The notes under the pieces: generated by a model
The model's input: the letters and a program-made list of their open reading frames with translations, nothing else
Database searches by the model: none
What the model was told of the DNA's origin: nothing
In this document: piece after piece, positions 1 through 6,302 of the stretch
How positions within the stretch are numbered: the stretch's first letter is position 1
Layout: every line of letters begins with the position of its first letter
NCBI RefSeq assembly: GCF_021107415.1
Contig: NZ_JAIOSW010000365.1
Coordinates: 1-22,392, forward strand
Reading direction: 5' to 3'
Length of the DNA stretch: 22,392 bases
Source of the DNA: Desulfobacula sp.
GTDB lineage: Bacteria > Desulfobacterota > Desulfobacteria > Desulfobacterales > Desulfobacteraceae
Translations under genes and position numbers: made by a program

Positions 1-2
1 AA

Positions 3-242
3 AACGGAATGAGCCGGCGTACATTTGAGCGCAGGTTTAAAACAGCCACGGGAGATTCGTTTTTAACCTATTTACAGCGTTTGAGAGTTGAAGCCGCCAA
101 GCACATGTTTGAGACAGGTTCTCATACATTCGAAGAAATAGCGTATCAGGTTGGTTATGAAAACAGCGGCTTTTTCAGAAAATTATTTATCAGACATACC
201 GGTCTGAGGCCAAAGGAATATAAAACGAAATTTCTAAGATAA
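3..242 (+). CDS. AraC-family transcriptional regulator, C-terminal HTH only (5' end outside window)
   Basis: The frame is open from the window edge, so the ATG at 9 is internal and not the start. The visible 79 residues are the AraC/XylS DNA-binding domain: an SRRTFERRF first recognition helix, then the second HTH with EEIAYQVGYENSGFFRKLF, and the family ending GLRPKEYKTKF before TAA at 240-242. In this family two HTH units bind tandem major grooves near a target promoter, and an upstream domain, not visible here, senses a ligand or mediates dimerisation. The SRRTF.RRF...TG form is common in AraC proteins with a DJ-1/GlxA-like N-terminal domain, but the upstream domain cannot be judged. It is the only plus-strand gene in the window and converges with the defence island, so it is probably older flanking DNA. 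Its target is unknown. Confidence 0.88.
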   Translation, partial: NGMSRRTFERRFKTATGDSFLTYLQRLRVEAAKHMFETGSHTFEEIAYQVGYENSGFFRKLFIRHTGLRPKEYKTKFLR

Positions 243-302
243 CAAACCGAAAAGGCAGGACCACGGCGAGAAGGAATTTTTTATAGGAGTCGTGATCACC
301 GA

Positions 303-321
303 CCTCCTGCATTGCAGGAGG
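303..321. repeat. Perfect 19-bp palindrome
   Basis: The two 9-bp arms CCTCCTGCA and TGCAGGAGG are perfect inverted repeats around one central T. No T-tract follows on either strand, so it is not a typical intrinsic terminator. A nearby TGATCA palindrome lies at about 293-298. It could be an operator half-pair, a REP-like element or part of decayed mobile DNA; no function is assigned. Confidence 0.6.
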
Positions 322-352
322 TATGATAAAGCCCCTTAAAAGCGTTATTAAA

Positions 353-465
353 TTAAAAAGCTCTCTGACTAAAACTACTATAAAAATTTCCTTCAGGCGT
401 TTCCACAAAAGGATAGGTTCAACAGCATTGTTATCTATTTCATTTATAACCACATACAAAGTCAT
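353..465 (-). mobile_element. Decayed IS66-family transposase fragment
   Basis: On the minus strand from 465, one frame reads YVVINEIDNNAVE, which resembles the IS66 TnpC C-terminal signature (a Y...G..EIDNN.vE block carrying the final catalytic Glu). From about 415 a shifted frame reads PFV...GNFYSSFSQRAF, similar in spacing to the following RPFV.GRKN..F..S...A segment, and it ends at a stop at 353-355. At least one frameshift lies between the two pieces, and the rest of the transposase and its terminal repeats are absent. This is a motif-level call on short sequence. The chance alternative is that the EIDNN string is coincidental, although the order of both blocks argues against that. Confidence 0.4.
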
Positions 466-630
466 CTCTCATAAATGGATTGTTTAAGATTTAAGAGGTC
501 AGCGGTTTTGTTTTCTTTTTAAAAAAAATTATAGCATAAAATGGGAAGAATCTCCAATGTTTTCAGGCTCTTCCTACGGCCTCAACTTTGAATATCTACA
601 GCTTGACCGCAGCATGTTCCTTGCTGAAAT

Positions 631-817
631 TCAGTTAATCCAGTTTATTTTTTGGACGTTTCTTTTTATTGCCTGTTTATATTTGTATTTTGGGTATCCT
701 ATAATTACAGACATAACAGCCTCTTTTTCAGCTGGGATCTGAAAAATTTCTCTTGCTTCTTTTGTTTATGGCGGCAGGAACAATTCCAATCATGGTTGCT
801 CCCAATCCGTGGATGGC
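631..817 (-). pseudogene. Nitroreductase C-terminal remnant
   Basis: The piece begins inside the ORF carrying the RhuM fragment: from about 811 the translation is GLGATMIGIVPAAINK, a typical nitroreductase-family segment (GLG..WIGI.P near the FMN-binding C-terminal half). That frame stops at 728-730. In the adjacent frame from 732 it continues AEKEAVMSVIIGYPKYKYKQ and ends at 631, matching the usual nitroreductase ending of a hydrophobic run, then GYP..K...R....W. It is therefore a tail broken by a one-base frameshift and lacking its N-terminal roughly two thirds. The gene presumably flanked the island before a deletion joined it to RhuM. The call rests on motif recognition only. Confidence 0.62.
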
Positions 818-1191
818 ATAGTGCATTTTATTTTGCACGGTTGCAAAGAACTCTTTGGTTATTGAGTCATCATTTTTATAATCAATACTGGTTGCATAAA
901 TATCGGTTACTTTCTGGTAAAAATTTCTTTCACTGCTTCTGATGTCCCTGATTCTTTGAAGAAATTCTTCAAAATATCTTGATCTTGCTCCTTCCTGCTT
1001 CAAGCGGTCATCATCCATTGTAAAACCTTTTACAATGTATTCATGAATCCGTTTGGTCGCCCACTGTCGAAATTTTGTTCCCTGTATTGATTTAACTCTG
1101 TAACCAACTGAAATTATAACATCGAGATTATAATAATTAGGGGCTTTTTGAACTATTTCCAAATTGGAAACAATTGCTTTTTTATCAAGCT
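806..1191 (-). pseudogene. RhuM-family protein, internal fragment (both ends lost)
   Basis: The frame reads GELDKKAIVSNLEIVQKAP, then the RhuM core NYYNLDVIISVGYRVKS, RQWATKRIHEYIVKGF and the later family segment SITKEFFATVQNKMHYAIHG. RhuM proteins are usually about 330 aa with an N-terminal winged-helix-like DNA-binding region; here that region is absent and the fragment starts right at the end of the 142-bp repeat. Compared with other RhuM proteins, about 8-12 residues are missing between the IVQK segment and NYYNLD. At about 811 the sequence switches to a nitroreductase tail, so the expected roughly 150 C-terminal residues are gone. A TTG at 1160-1162 could in principle start a 144-aa chimera, but I regard the locus as non-functional. 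Confidence 0.75.
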
Positions 1192-1314
1192 CTCCAAAAT
1201 CGGCTTTAAGATTTCAGGAGATTTTTTGGCAGAATTGTTTAAGTTAACTAATCCAGAAAAGATAACGCTCAAAGCTCCTTCATTATCGCTAAGAAATTTT
1301 AAAACATCTTGCAT
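1153..1314 (-). CDS. Small ORF, 53 aa, second copy of the post-hsdR small ORF
   Basis: The ATG is at 1314, preceded by AAGGGAACTAAG, a plausible ribosome-binding site. Residues 1-41 (MQDVLKFLSDNEGALSVIFS and on) are nearly identical to the 42-aa ORF at 6110-6238: 117 of 123 bases agree, and the six differences give three synonymous and three conservative changes (N/D, L/F, N/S). After codon 41 this copy runs into RhuM-derived sequence in another frame and stops at 1153, so its last 12 residues are a junction artefact. The N-terminus resembles the start of small one-TM proteins (a short amphipathic segment, then a hydrophobic stretch), but the segment is too short to prove it. Function unknown. 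Confidence 0.45.
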   Translation of the reverse strand: MQDVLKFLSDNEGALSVIFSGLVNLNNSAKKSPEILKPILESLIKKQLFPIWK

Positions 1315-1333
1315 TCTTAGTTCCCTTTTCTGT
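1192..1333 (-). repeat. 142-bp direct repeat, copy A (downstream of the second hsdR)
   Basis: This copy matches 6116-6257 in the same orientation with no gaps and 8 mismatches by eye (134/142). The repeat contains the small ORF start and its ribosome-binding site. Its end nearest the RhuM fragment is an abrupt loss of similarity, consistent with a recombination or deletion junction at about 1191. Confidence 0.9.
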
Positions 1334-1347
1334 TAAAACTTGAAAAT

Positions 1348-1365
1348 CTGCGGTATTAGCCGCAG
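1348..1365 (-). terminator. Hairpin after hsdR (weak intrinsic terminator or attenuator)
   Basis: On the minus strand the arms CTGCGG and CCGCAG flank a 6-nt loop and are followed by ATTTT. It lies between the stop of the second hsdR and the small ORF. The equivalent place after the other hsdR has a hairpin whose arms differ by one compensatory pair and one wobble pair. The short T run suggests partial termination at best. Confidence 0.5.
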
Positions 1366-1429
1366 CATTTTGGTTGTTGGGGATCAGTTCAATATCCGCT
1401 GGCGGCACATAAGCTCTTGTCTGTTTTGC

Positions 1430-4400
1430 CTATCTATCGACAATATGTTGAAGGCTATGCTGCATAGCCGCTTTAAATGCCACATCACTTGCTAACAATT
1501 TATATAATTCCAATTCATTGCGCCGTTTTTTAAGCATGACATCCTCAAAAATCTTTTGAAATGCCAAAAGCCTGTTACGGGTATCCTGATTATTTTTATA
1601 TTTTTCGGCAAAATCAGGATGGGCTTTGATGCTGTCGGCAATGTTTAAGAATTTAACACGCTGTTCTTCCGGTGTCGCACTCCAGCCCTGAAACCAATGT
1701 TCATTAAAATTGCGGATGATCTCATCCAGTGGGTCATAATCCTCATCTTCACCATGGGCTCCGCGTGGGTTAGGGTTTTGCGGAGTAAGTTCGGTTTCAT
1801 CTTCATCAAGCCGGATTCGGTGATTGAGTTTAACCCGTTGCAGGCCATAAGATGAAAGGTCAACTGAGTCCAGTAATTCATCAATTTGATCCACATTAGG
1901 ATCTATGACAATCAATTTTGGAATAAGAAATTTTAAAAACCAGAACAATTTTTCCCAAATCACAATTTCATAAGGCATAATCGATGCCATTTGGCCATAA
2001 ATTTTGACAAACTGCTTGGCTTTAATCTTAAAATCAGCCTTGTCCATATCTTCAAGTTCCAGGCTGGTATTAAACCTGGCTGCTGCTGTATCAATTATTG
2101 GACTGAGCATCCGGGCATCTGCATTACAAAAATAGTATTCAACAAATTTCTCCACTTCATGCCATTCATACACGCCTTCATCATCCAATGACTCTTTTAG
2201 TTCGTGCAGCACATTCACATCTGTGGCACAGGAAAGACTGGTGGCTGTATAAAAATCATCAAATGCATTTTTGATGTCATCCACTGTATTAAAAAAATCG
2301 AGGATAAACAGATCCTCGGTCTTTTTGCCAAGCTTAGGCGCCGAACGGTTCAAACGGGACAGCGCCTGGACCGCCAGAACATTTTGAAGTTTTTTATCCA
2401 CATACATGGCCGTTAACTTTGGCTGGTCAAAACCGGTCAGATATTTATTGGCAACCACCAGCAGGCGGTATTCATCTTTATTGAATTGCTCCCGGGTTGC
2501 ATTTTCACTAAAGCCGTTTATCGAGCTTTCCGTATATTCAAACCCATCAACCTCTTTATTCCCGGTAAATGCAATCACAACTTTGAACGGGTTCCCCTTT
2601 TTATCCAGCAATCGAGTGATGGCTTTGTAATAACGAATAGCGGTTACTATATTTTGAGTGATTACCATACCCTTGGCTTTGCCTTTGAGCTTTTTTTGGT
2701 TTACCACATGGGGAATAAAATGTTCCAGAATGATTTCTGCCTTGATATTAATGGTCTGCTGGTGTCGCTCCACATAGGCGCGCAGTTTTTTCTGGGCCTT
2801 TTGGCTGTCAAACAACGGGTTTTCTTCAATTGATTTTTGAATTTCATAATAGCTTTTATATGTGGTGTAATTGGCCAGGACATCCAGAATAAAGCCTTCT
2901 TCAATGGCCTGCTTCATGGAATAAAGATGAAAGGGCTTAAAACTGCCGTCTGGTTGTTGAATCCCGAATTTTTCCAGGGTGGTATTTTTGGGAGTGGCGG
3001 TAAAGGCAAAATAGGAGGCATTGCCGCGCATTTTACGGGATACCATGGCTTTGAGAATTTTGTCCTGGGCATCCAGACTTTCATCATCATTGTTCGCACT
3101 TCCCATGGCCCGGTTCATGTTGTCATGGGCCGACCCGCTCTGGGAACTGTGGGCTTCGTCAATGACCACGGCAAAATGTTTGTCACTCAGATCGCTGATG
3201 CCGTCAATAATAAAAGGAAACTTCTGGATGGTGGTGATGATTATTTTTTTCCCCTGCTCCAGCGCATTTTTCAGTTCTACGGATTTATAGGCCGGGGCAA
3301 TGATATTTTTAACCTCGGAAAACTCTCTGATGGTCTCCCGCAGCTGTCTATCCAGAAGGCGGCGGTCAGTGACAACAATCACCGAATCAAATAAAGGCTG
3401 TTCCATTCCTTTTGCACCAGGAACACCCATATTCTCAGGATAGGTTTCAATGAGCTGATACGCAGCCCAGGTAATGGAGTTGGATTTGCCTGATCCTGCC
3501 GAATGCTGAATTAAGTAGGTATGTCCCACGCCATTGCATGCTGCATGGTTGACAAGCTTTCTAACCACATCCATCTGATGATAACGCGGGAAAAAAAGTG
3601 TTCGTTTATTTAAGGGATCTTTTGCCTTTCCGTCAAGTCTTACAAAATGTTCGATGATATTGGCAATGCTCTCTTTGCTGAACACCTCTTCCCAGAGGTA
3701 AGCAGACTTATGGCCGCCTGTTTCAGAAAGGCCTGGCGGATTACCCGCCCCCAGATTGTGTCCCTTGTTAAACGGCAGGAAAAAAGTGGATTTTCCCGCC
3801 AACTTTGTGGTCATATACACTTCATCCGTGTCCACGACCATGTGGACAAGGCAACGGCCAAACTGCAGCAACGGTTGATTTTTGTCCCTGCCGGTCCGGT
3901 ACTGCTTTTGACCATGATACCGGGCGGTCTGGCCTGTCCATGGATTTTTCAATTCCAGGGTGGCAAAGGCAAGGCCGTTGATAAAAAGGACCAGGTCAAT
4001 AGCTTCCATGGGATTATCCAGAGAATAGTGCACCTGCCGGGTGCTGGAAAAAATATTGTGTTTAAAGCGTTGCTTTACCCTTTCAGAACTGCTGGCCAGA
4101 GGTGCCGGATACATCAGGGTAAGAAGGGCATCATCCACACCCAGCCCTTTTTTCAGCAGATGGAGCAAGCCGTATTTTTTTATCATCCGGTCCAGGCGTT
4201 CCAGGATTTTACGCTGCCATTCTTCCTCGCTCTTGCTGTTGCGGGACAGTCTGGCAAGCTCTTTTTCCTGGGTGGTTTCAAGGAACTTCCAGAATCTGGT
4301 TTCATCCACAGCAAACCGGGCATTAAACTCTTTGGGGTACCCCAGTTCATATCCATGGTGAGGGCCAAAGGGCAGTTGTGATTCCTCTATTTTATTTTCA

Positions 4401-4495
4401 GAAGGCTTATCTGCCTTCTGCTCTTCAAGACAGGTACCGGTCAATTGTTTTTCAATGGCGGCCTCCAGGGCCTGTTCATTGGTTTGGCTGACCAT
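1430..4495 (-). CDS. hsdR: Type I restriction endonuclease R subunit (second, divergent copy)
   Basis: This is the motor and nuclease subunit, which translocates DNA using ATP and cuts it when bound to an M2S methylase. The N-terminal nuclease shows D167 and E181-L-K183 (AIDLVLFINGLAFATLELKN), the PD-(D/E)XK core. The SF2 helicase follows: Walker A SAGSGKS near residue 330, DEAH near 446, FTATP near 495 and QALSRLNRS near 709. The length of about 1021 aa is normal and the frame is intact. The longest frame starts with TTG at 4519, overlapping the Fic gene stop, but the ATG at 4495 has AGAGG 12 nt upstream and puts TNEQALE at the N-terminus, as in related proteins. It differs strongly from the other HsdR in this window and has no cognate M or intact S nearby, so it may be an orphan or borrow the other methylase. 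Confidence 0.93.
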   Translation of the reverse strand: MVSQTNEQALEAAIEKQLTGTCLEEQKADKPSENKIEESQLPFGPHHGYELGYPKEFNARFAVDETRFWKFLETTQEKELARLSRNSKSEEEWQRKILERLDRMIKKYGLLHLLKKGLGVDDALLTLMYPAPLASSSERVKQRFKHNIFSSTRQVHYSLDNPMEAIDLVLFINGLAFATLELKNPWTGQTARYHGQKQYRTGRDKNQPLLQFGRCLVHMVVDTDEVYMTTKLAGKSTFFLPFNKGHNLGAGNPPGLSETGGHKSAYLWEEVFSKESIANIIEHFVRLDGKAKDPLNKRTLFFPRYHQMDVVRKLVNHAACNGVGHTYLIQHSAGSGKSNSITWAAYQLIETYPENMGVPGAKGMEQPLFDSVIVVTDRRLLDRQLRETIREFSEVKNIIAPAYKSVELKNALEQGKKIIITTIQKFPFIIDGISDLSDKHFAVVIDEAHSSQSGSAHDNMNRAMGSANNDDESLDAQDKILKAMVSRKMRGNASYFAFTATPKNTTLEKFGIQQPDGSFKPFHLYSMKQAIEEGFILDVLANYTTYKSYYEIQKSIEENPLFDSQKAQKKLRAYVERHQQTINIKAEIILEHFIPHVVNQKKLKGKAKGMVITQNIVTAIRYYKAITRLLDKKGNPFKVVIAFTGNKEVDGFEYTESSINGFSENATREQFNKDEYRLLVVANKYLTGFDQPKLTAMYVDKKLQNVLAVQALSRLNRSAPKLGKKTEDLFILDFFNTVDDIKNAFDDFYTATSLSCATDVNVLHELKESLDDEGVYEWHEVEKFVEYYFCNADARMLSPIIDTAAARFNTSLELEDMDKADFKIKAKQFVKIYGQMASIMPYEIVIWEKLFWFLKFLIPKLIVIDPNVDQIDELLDSVDLSSYGLQRVKLNHRIRLDEDETELTPQNPNPRGAHGEDEDYDPLDEIIRNFNEHWFQGWSATPEEQRVKFLNIADSIKAHPDFAEKYKNNQDTRNRLLAFQKIFEDVMLKKRRNELELYKLLASDVAFKAAMQHSLQHIVDR

Positions 4496-4515
4496 GGGAA
4501 TCTTTATCCTCTTTG

Positions 4516-5517
4516 TCAAGTTTTAGGTTCGCACAACAGATTCATTATCAGTTTGATTATCGTTTCCTTTTGTTTGCGATCTGATTCTGCCACCAGCAGT
4601 GTGAGTGCCGCAAGTCCCGTGTCATTGATCACGGGCTGCCCTTCCTTGTTCATCAGACGTTGGTTTCGATTCAAAAAATCTAAAAATAAAAAGGCACCGC
4701 TGCGTTTATTGCCGTCGGTGAATACATGATTCTTTACTACAAAATATAAAAGATGGGCAGCCTTGCTTTCAATGGTTGGATAGGCAGGCTCCCCCATAAC
4801 CGTTTGGTCCAGGTTCCCGAATATAGCATGAAGCCCCTCAGGATGAGATGGATTGGCAAACAGCTCAGAAGCCTCATTCTTTGCCATCAATTGTTTTTTC
4901 AATTCAACAATGGATGCCATGGCGTCTTCAGGCGTTGCCAGAATCCCGCCAGGTCTTCCTTCAGATGCTTTGAGCAAGCCTTCGTCATATTGCTGGAGCC
5001 ATAAAAAAGTCTGGGTATACCGGCCCATGATATCCACCAGCCCCCGGCCCATATCTGTTTCAAGGGCTGGAGACCGGGCTGCCTTTTGAATCAGGGTCAA
5101 TGCCTGCTGCAACTCATCTGCATTCTGTTCAAAGCGATGTTTATCAAGACTGTAACCCTGAACAAGATGTTCTTTCAAGCGCTGTGTTGCCCAGATACGA
5201 AACCGGGTTCCTTTTTTGGAATTAACCCGGTAGCCCACTGAAATAATGGCATCCAGATTGTAGAACATGATTTTTCTGCGAACCTGACGTTTACCCTCCT
5301 TTTGAACCACCGAGGATTCCTCGGTAGTTGCCGGTTTATCCAACTCATTGGATTTATATATATTTCTAAGATGAAGGCCTATGGTGTCTGAATCCTTACC
5401 AAACAGCTCTGCCATCTGAGCCTGGGACAGCCAGATTGTATCCTGCTCCAGACGCACCTGAATTTGAGTCTGCCCGTCACCGCTTTGATAAATTTCAATC
5501 TGTTTAATATCACCCAT
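4516..5517 (-). CDS. RhuM-Fic/DOC fusion protein
   Basis: This 333-aa protein has two parts. Residues 1 to about 140 are RhuM-like, with a winged-helix-type start (DTIWLSQAQMAELFGKDSD) and the signature FYNLDAIISVGYRVNS. Residues about 180-333 form a Fic/DOC domain with the motif HVFTDGNKRSG at 264-274, matching HxFx(D/E)GNxRxG. Fic enzymes transfer AMP or another phosphate-containing group to target proteins, and Doc phosphorylates EF-Tu; the substrate here is unknown. The His and the GNKR loop are intact, so activity is plausible. I see no clear inhibitory (S/T)xxxE(G/N) helix. The stop overlaps the longest hsdR frame by 4 nt, indicating co-transcription. Similar RhuM/Fic genes are often found between hsdS and hsdR in type I loci, which fits the HsdS remnant directly upstream. 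AAAGG 10 nt before ATG serves as the ribosome-binding site. Confidence 0.9.
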   Translation of the reverse strand: MGDIKQIEIYQSGDGQTQIQVRLEQDTIWLSQAQMAELFGKDSDTIGLHLRNIYKSNELDKPATTEESSVVQKEGKRQVRRKIMFYNLDAIISVGYRVNSKKGTRFRIWATQRLKEHLVQGYSLDKHRFEQNADELQQALTLIQKAARSPALETDMGRGLVDIMGRYTQTFLWLQQYDEGLLKASEGRPGGILATPEDAMASIVELKKQLMAKNEASELFANPSHPEGLHAIFGNLDQTVMGEPAYPTIESKAAHLLYFVVKNHVFTDGNKRSGAFLFLDFLNRNQRLMNKEGQPVINDTGLAALTLLVAESDRKQKETIIKLIMNLLCEPKT

Positions 5518-5531
5518 GAATTTATAGCCTT

Positions 5532-5792
5532 TTAATCTGTTGTATTTGCTTCTTTTGGCATCGGCACTTTAATTTTACCGGTAACTGCACTATTAATAAG
5601 AGTTGCTTTGTATTCCTTAAGTTTATTGATCATTTGCTCCTGCAAAGCAATTACTTTGTCGATTTTGGTGGATTGGGTTTGGATGTGAATGATAATCTCA
5701 TCCTGTTCTTTTCGATCTGGAAAACCTATTTTCATGTTAAGAAACATATGGCTATAAAATCTAAGGCAGGATGAATGCAGACCTGTATCCAA
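5532..5792 (-). pseudogene. HsdS C-terminal fragment
   Basis: The frame carries the typical end of a type I specificity subunit: GLHSSCLRFYSHMFLNMKI at the end of the second target-recognition domain, PDRKEQDEI, then the long conserved helix TKIDKVIALQEQMINKLKEY and ATLINSAVTGKIKV. About 80 residues remain of an expected 400 or more, and both target-recognition domains and the first spacer helix are missing. Upstream it overlaps the 3' end of the truncated RhuM gene in another frame, showing a deletion junction near 5775-5785. The apparent TTG start at 5792 is RhuM-derived, so this is most likely debris. It may be the last trace of the cognate S subunit of the second hsdR. Confidence 0.78.
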
Positions 5793-6105
5793 CTGCTATT
5801 ATTACATCAAGATTATAAAATTTTGTTTTGTTTGTTTGCGTTTTATCTTCAATTGCACCGTGTTTGGTGGTTAGTTCCAAAATGGAACATACCACTTTTT
5901 CGTTTAATTCTCCGTTTCCAAAAATATTTTTTATATGTTTTGTAATCGCCGGTCGTTGAACATCAAACAGTTCTGCTATTTTTTTCTGTGGCATCCATAT
6001 TGTTTCATCCTGCAATAACACTTCAACTTTAATATCTCCATTTGAAGCTTTATAAAGCAAAAATTCTGTTGTTGGATTATATTTTGATAACTCTTTTTTA
6101 TTCAT
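5761..6105 (-). pseudogene. RhuM-family protein, N-terminal fragment
   Basis: The ATG at 6105 lies 4 bases after the small ORF stop. Residues 1-108 are a good RhuM N-terminus: the DNA-binding-like segment ETIWMPQKKIAELFDVQRPA, then GELNEKVVCSILELTTKHGA and the core FYNLDVIIAVGYR ending at 108. After that only six unrelated residues (SAFILP) precede the stop, because the sequence has switched to an hsdS gene read in another frame. RhuM proteins usually have over 200 further residues. The truncated protein might still fold as a small DNA-binding unit, since the break comes after the first domain, so residual function cannot be excluded. Confidence 0.75.
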
Positions 6106-6109
6106 TATA

Positions 6110-6238
6110 TCAACCCTCCAAAATCGGCTTTAATATTTCAGGAGATTTTTTGGCGGAACTGTTGAAGTTAACTAATCCAGAAAAAATAACGCTCAAAGCT
6201 CCTTCATCATCGCTAAGAAATTTTAAAACATCTTGCAT
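6110..6238 (-). CDS. Small ORF, 42 aa, between hsdR and RhuM
   Basis: This begins with ATG at 6238 after AAGGGAACTCAG and ends with TGA at 6110-6112, four bases before the RhuM ATG, so translation could be coupled. The protein reads MQDVLKFLSDDEGALSVIFS, then GLVNFNSSAKKSPEILKPIL and EG. A near-identical reading frame follows the other hsdR at 1153-1314. The hydrophobic stretch LSVIFSGLV is too short for a confident membrane segment. Its N-terminus resembles some small membrane proteins, so it could be a truncated relic of one; alternatively it is a leader peptide for RhuM. I do not recognise a family. Confidence 0.5.
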   Translation of the reverse strand: MQDVLKFLSDDEGALSVIFSGLVNFNSSAKKSPEILKPILEG

Positions 6239-6257
6239 TCTGAGTTCCCTTTTCCGT
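6116..6257 (-). repeat. 142-bp direct repeat, copy B (downstream of the first hsdR)
   Basis: This is the partner of 1192-1333: same orientation, ungapped, 8 mismatches. It holds the complete small ORF apart from its last codon and stop. The two copies sit at equivalent places after two hsdR genes that are otherwise very different, so the segment moved or duplicated independently of hsdR. Confidence 0.9.
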
Positions 6258-6266
6258 GAACAAAAT

Positions 6267-6285
6267 CTACGGCAGAAGCCCGTAA
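6267..6285 (-). terminator. Hairpin after hsdR (weak intrinsic terminator or attenuator)
   Basis: On the minus strand the arms TTACGG and CCGTAG (outer U-G wobble) flank a 7-nt loop and are followed by ATTTTGTT, with an A7 tract upstream. It lies 18 bases past the hsdR stop. It occupies the same place and keeps the same pairing as 1348-1365. On the plus strand it is followed by T7, so it could also stop antisense transcription. Confidence 0.5.
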
Positions 6286-6302
6286 CATTTTTTTGTTGAG
6301 AT

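Larger units (their letters stand above)
243..630. other. 388-bp stretch without an intact gene
   Basis: This separates the AraC gene from the nitroreductase tail. It contains a perfect 19-bp palindrome (303-321) and a probable IS66 transposase remnant on the minus strand (353-465). The rest is AT-rich, including an A/T tract near 520-535. I see no tRNA, no intact ORF with family character and no convincing promoter. Short plus-strand ORFs in the area are antisense to gene remnants. Confidence 0.6.

Noticed and set aside
190..465. 91-aa minus-strand ORF as an intact gene
   Set aside because: It overlaps the AraC gene end, and only its first 16 codons resemble a protein family (IS66), after which the frame changes; treated as a remnant.
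652..942. 96-aa plus-strand ORF rich in aromatic residues
   Set aside because: Antisense to the nitroreductase and RhuM remnants and without sensible composition.
728..1162. 144-aa ORF as an intact RhuM gene
   Set aside because: It has no DNA-binding domain, a TTG start inside the core, and a last 27 residues that match nitroreductase, so it is a chimera.
2837..3394. 185-aa plus-strand ORF
   Set aside because: Antisense to the helicase core of the same hsdR; the Gly- and Phe-rich translation is a shadow of the coding strand.
3647..4381. 244-aa plus-strand ORF
   Set aside because: It lies fully antisense to the hsdR nuclease and N-terminal region, which has strong motifs and the right codon character; the plus-strand translation shows no family features.
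4496..4519. TTG start adding 8 residues to the second HsdR
   Set aside because: No ribosome-binding site lies before the TTG, while the ATG at 4495 has AGAGG upstream and places TNEQALE near the N-terminus.
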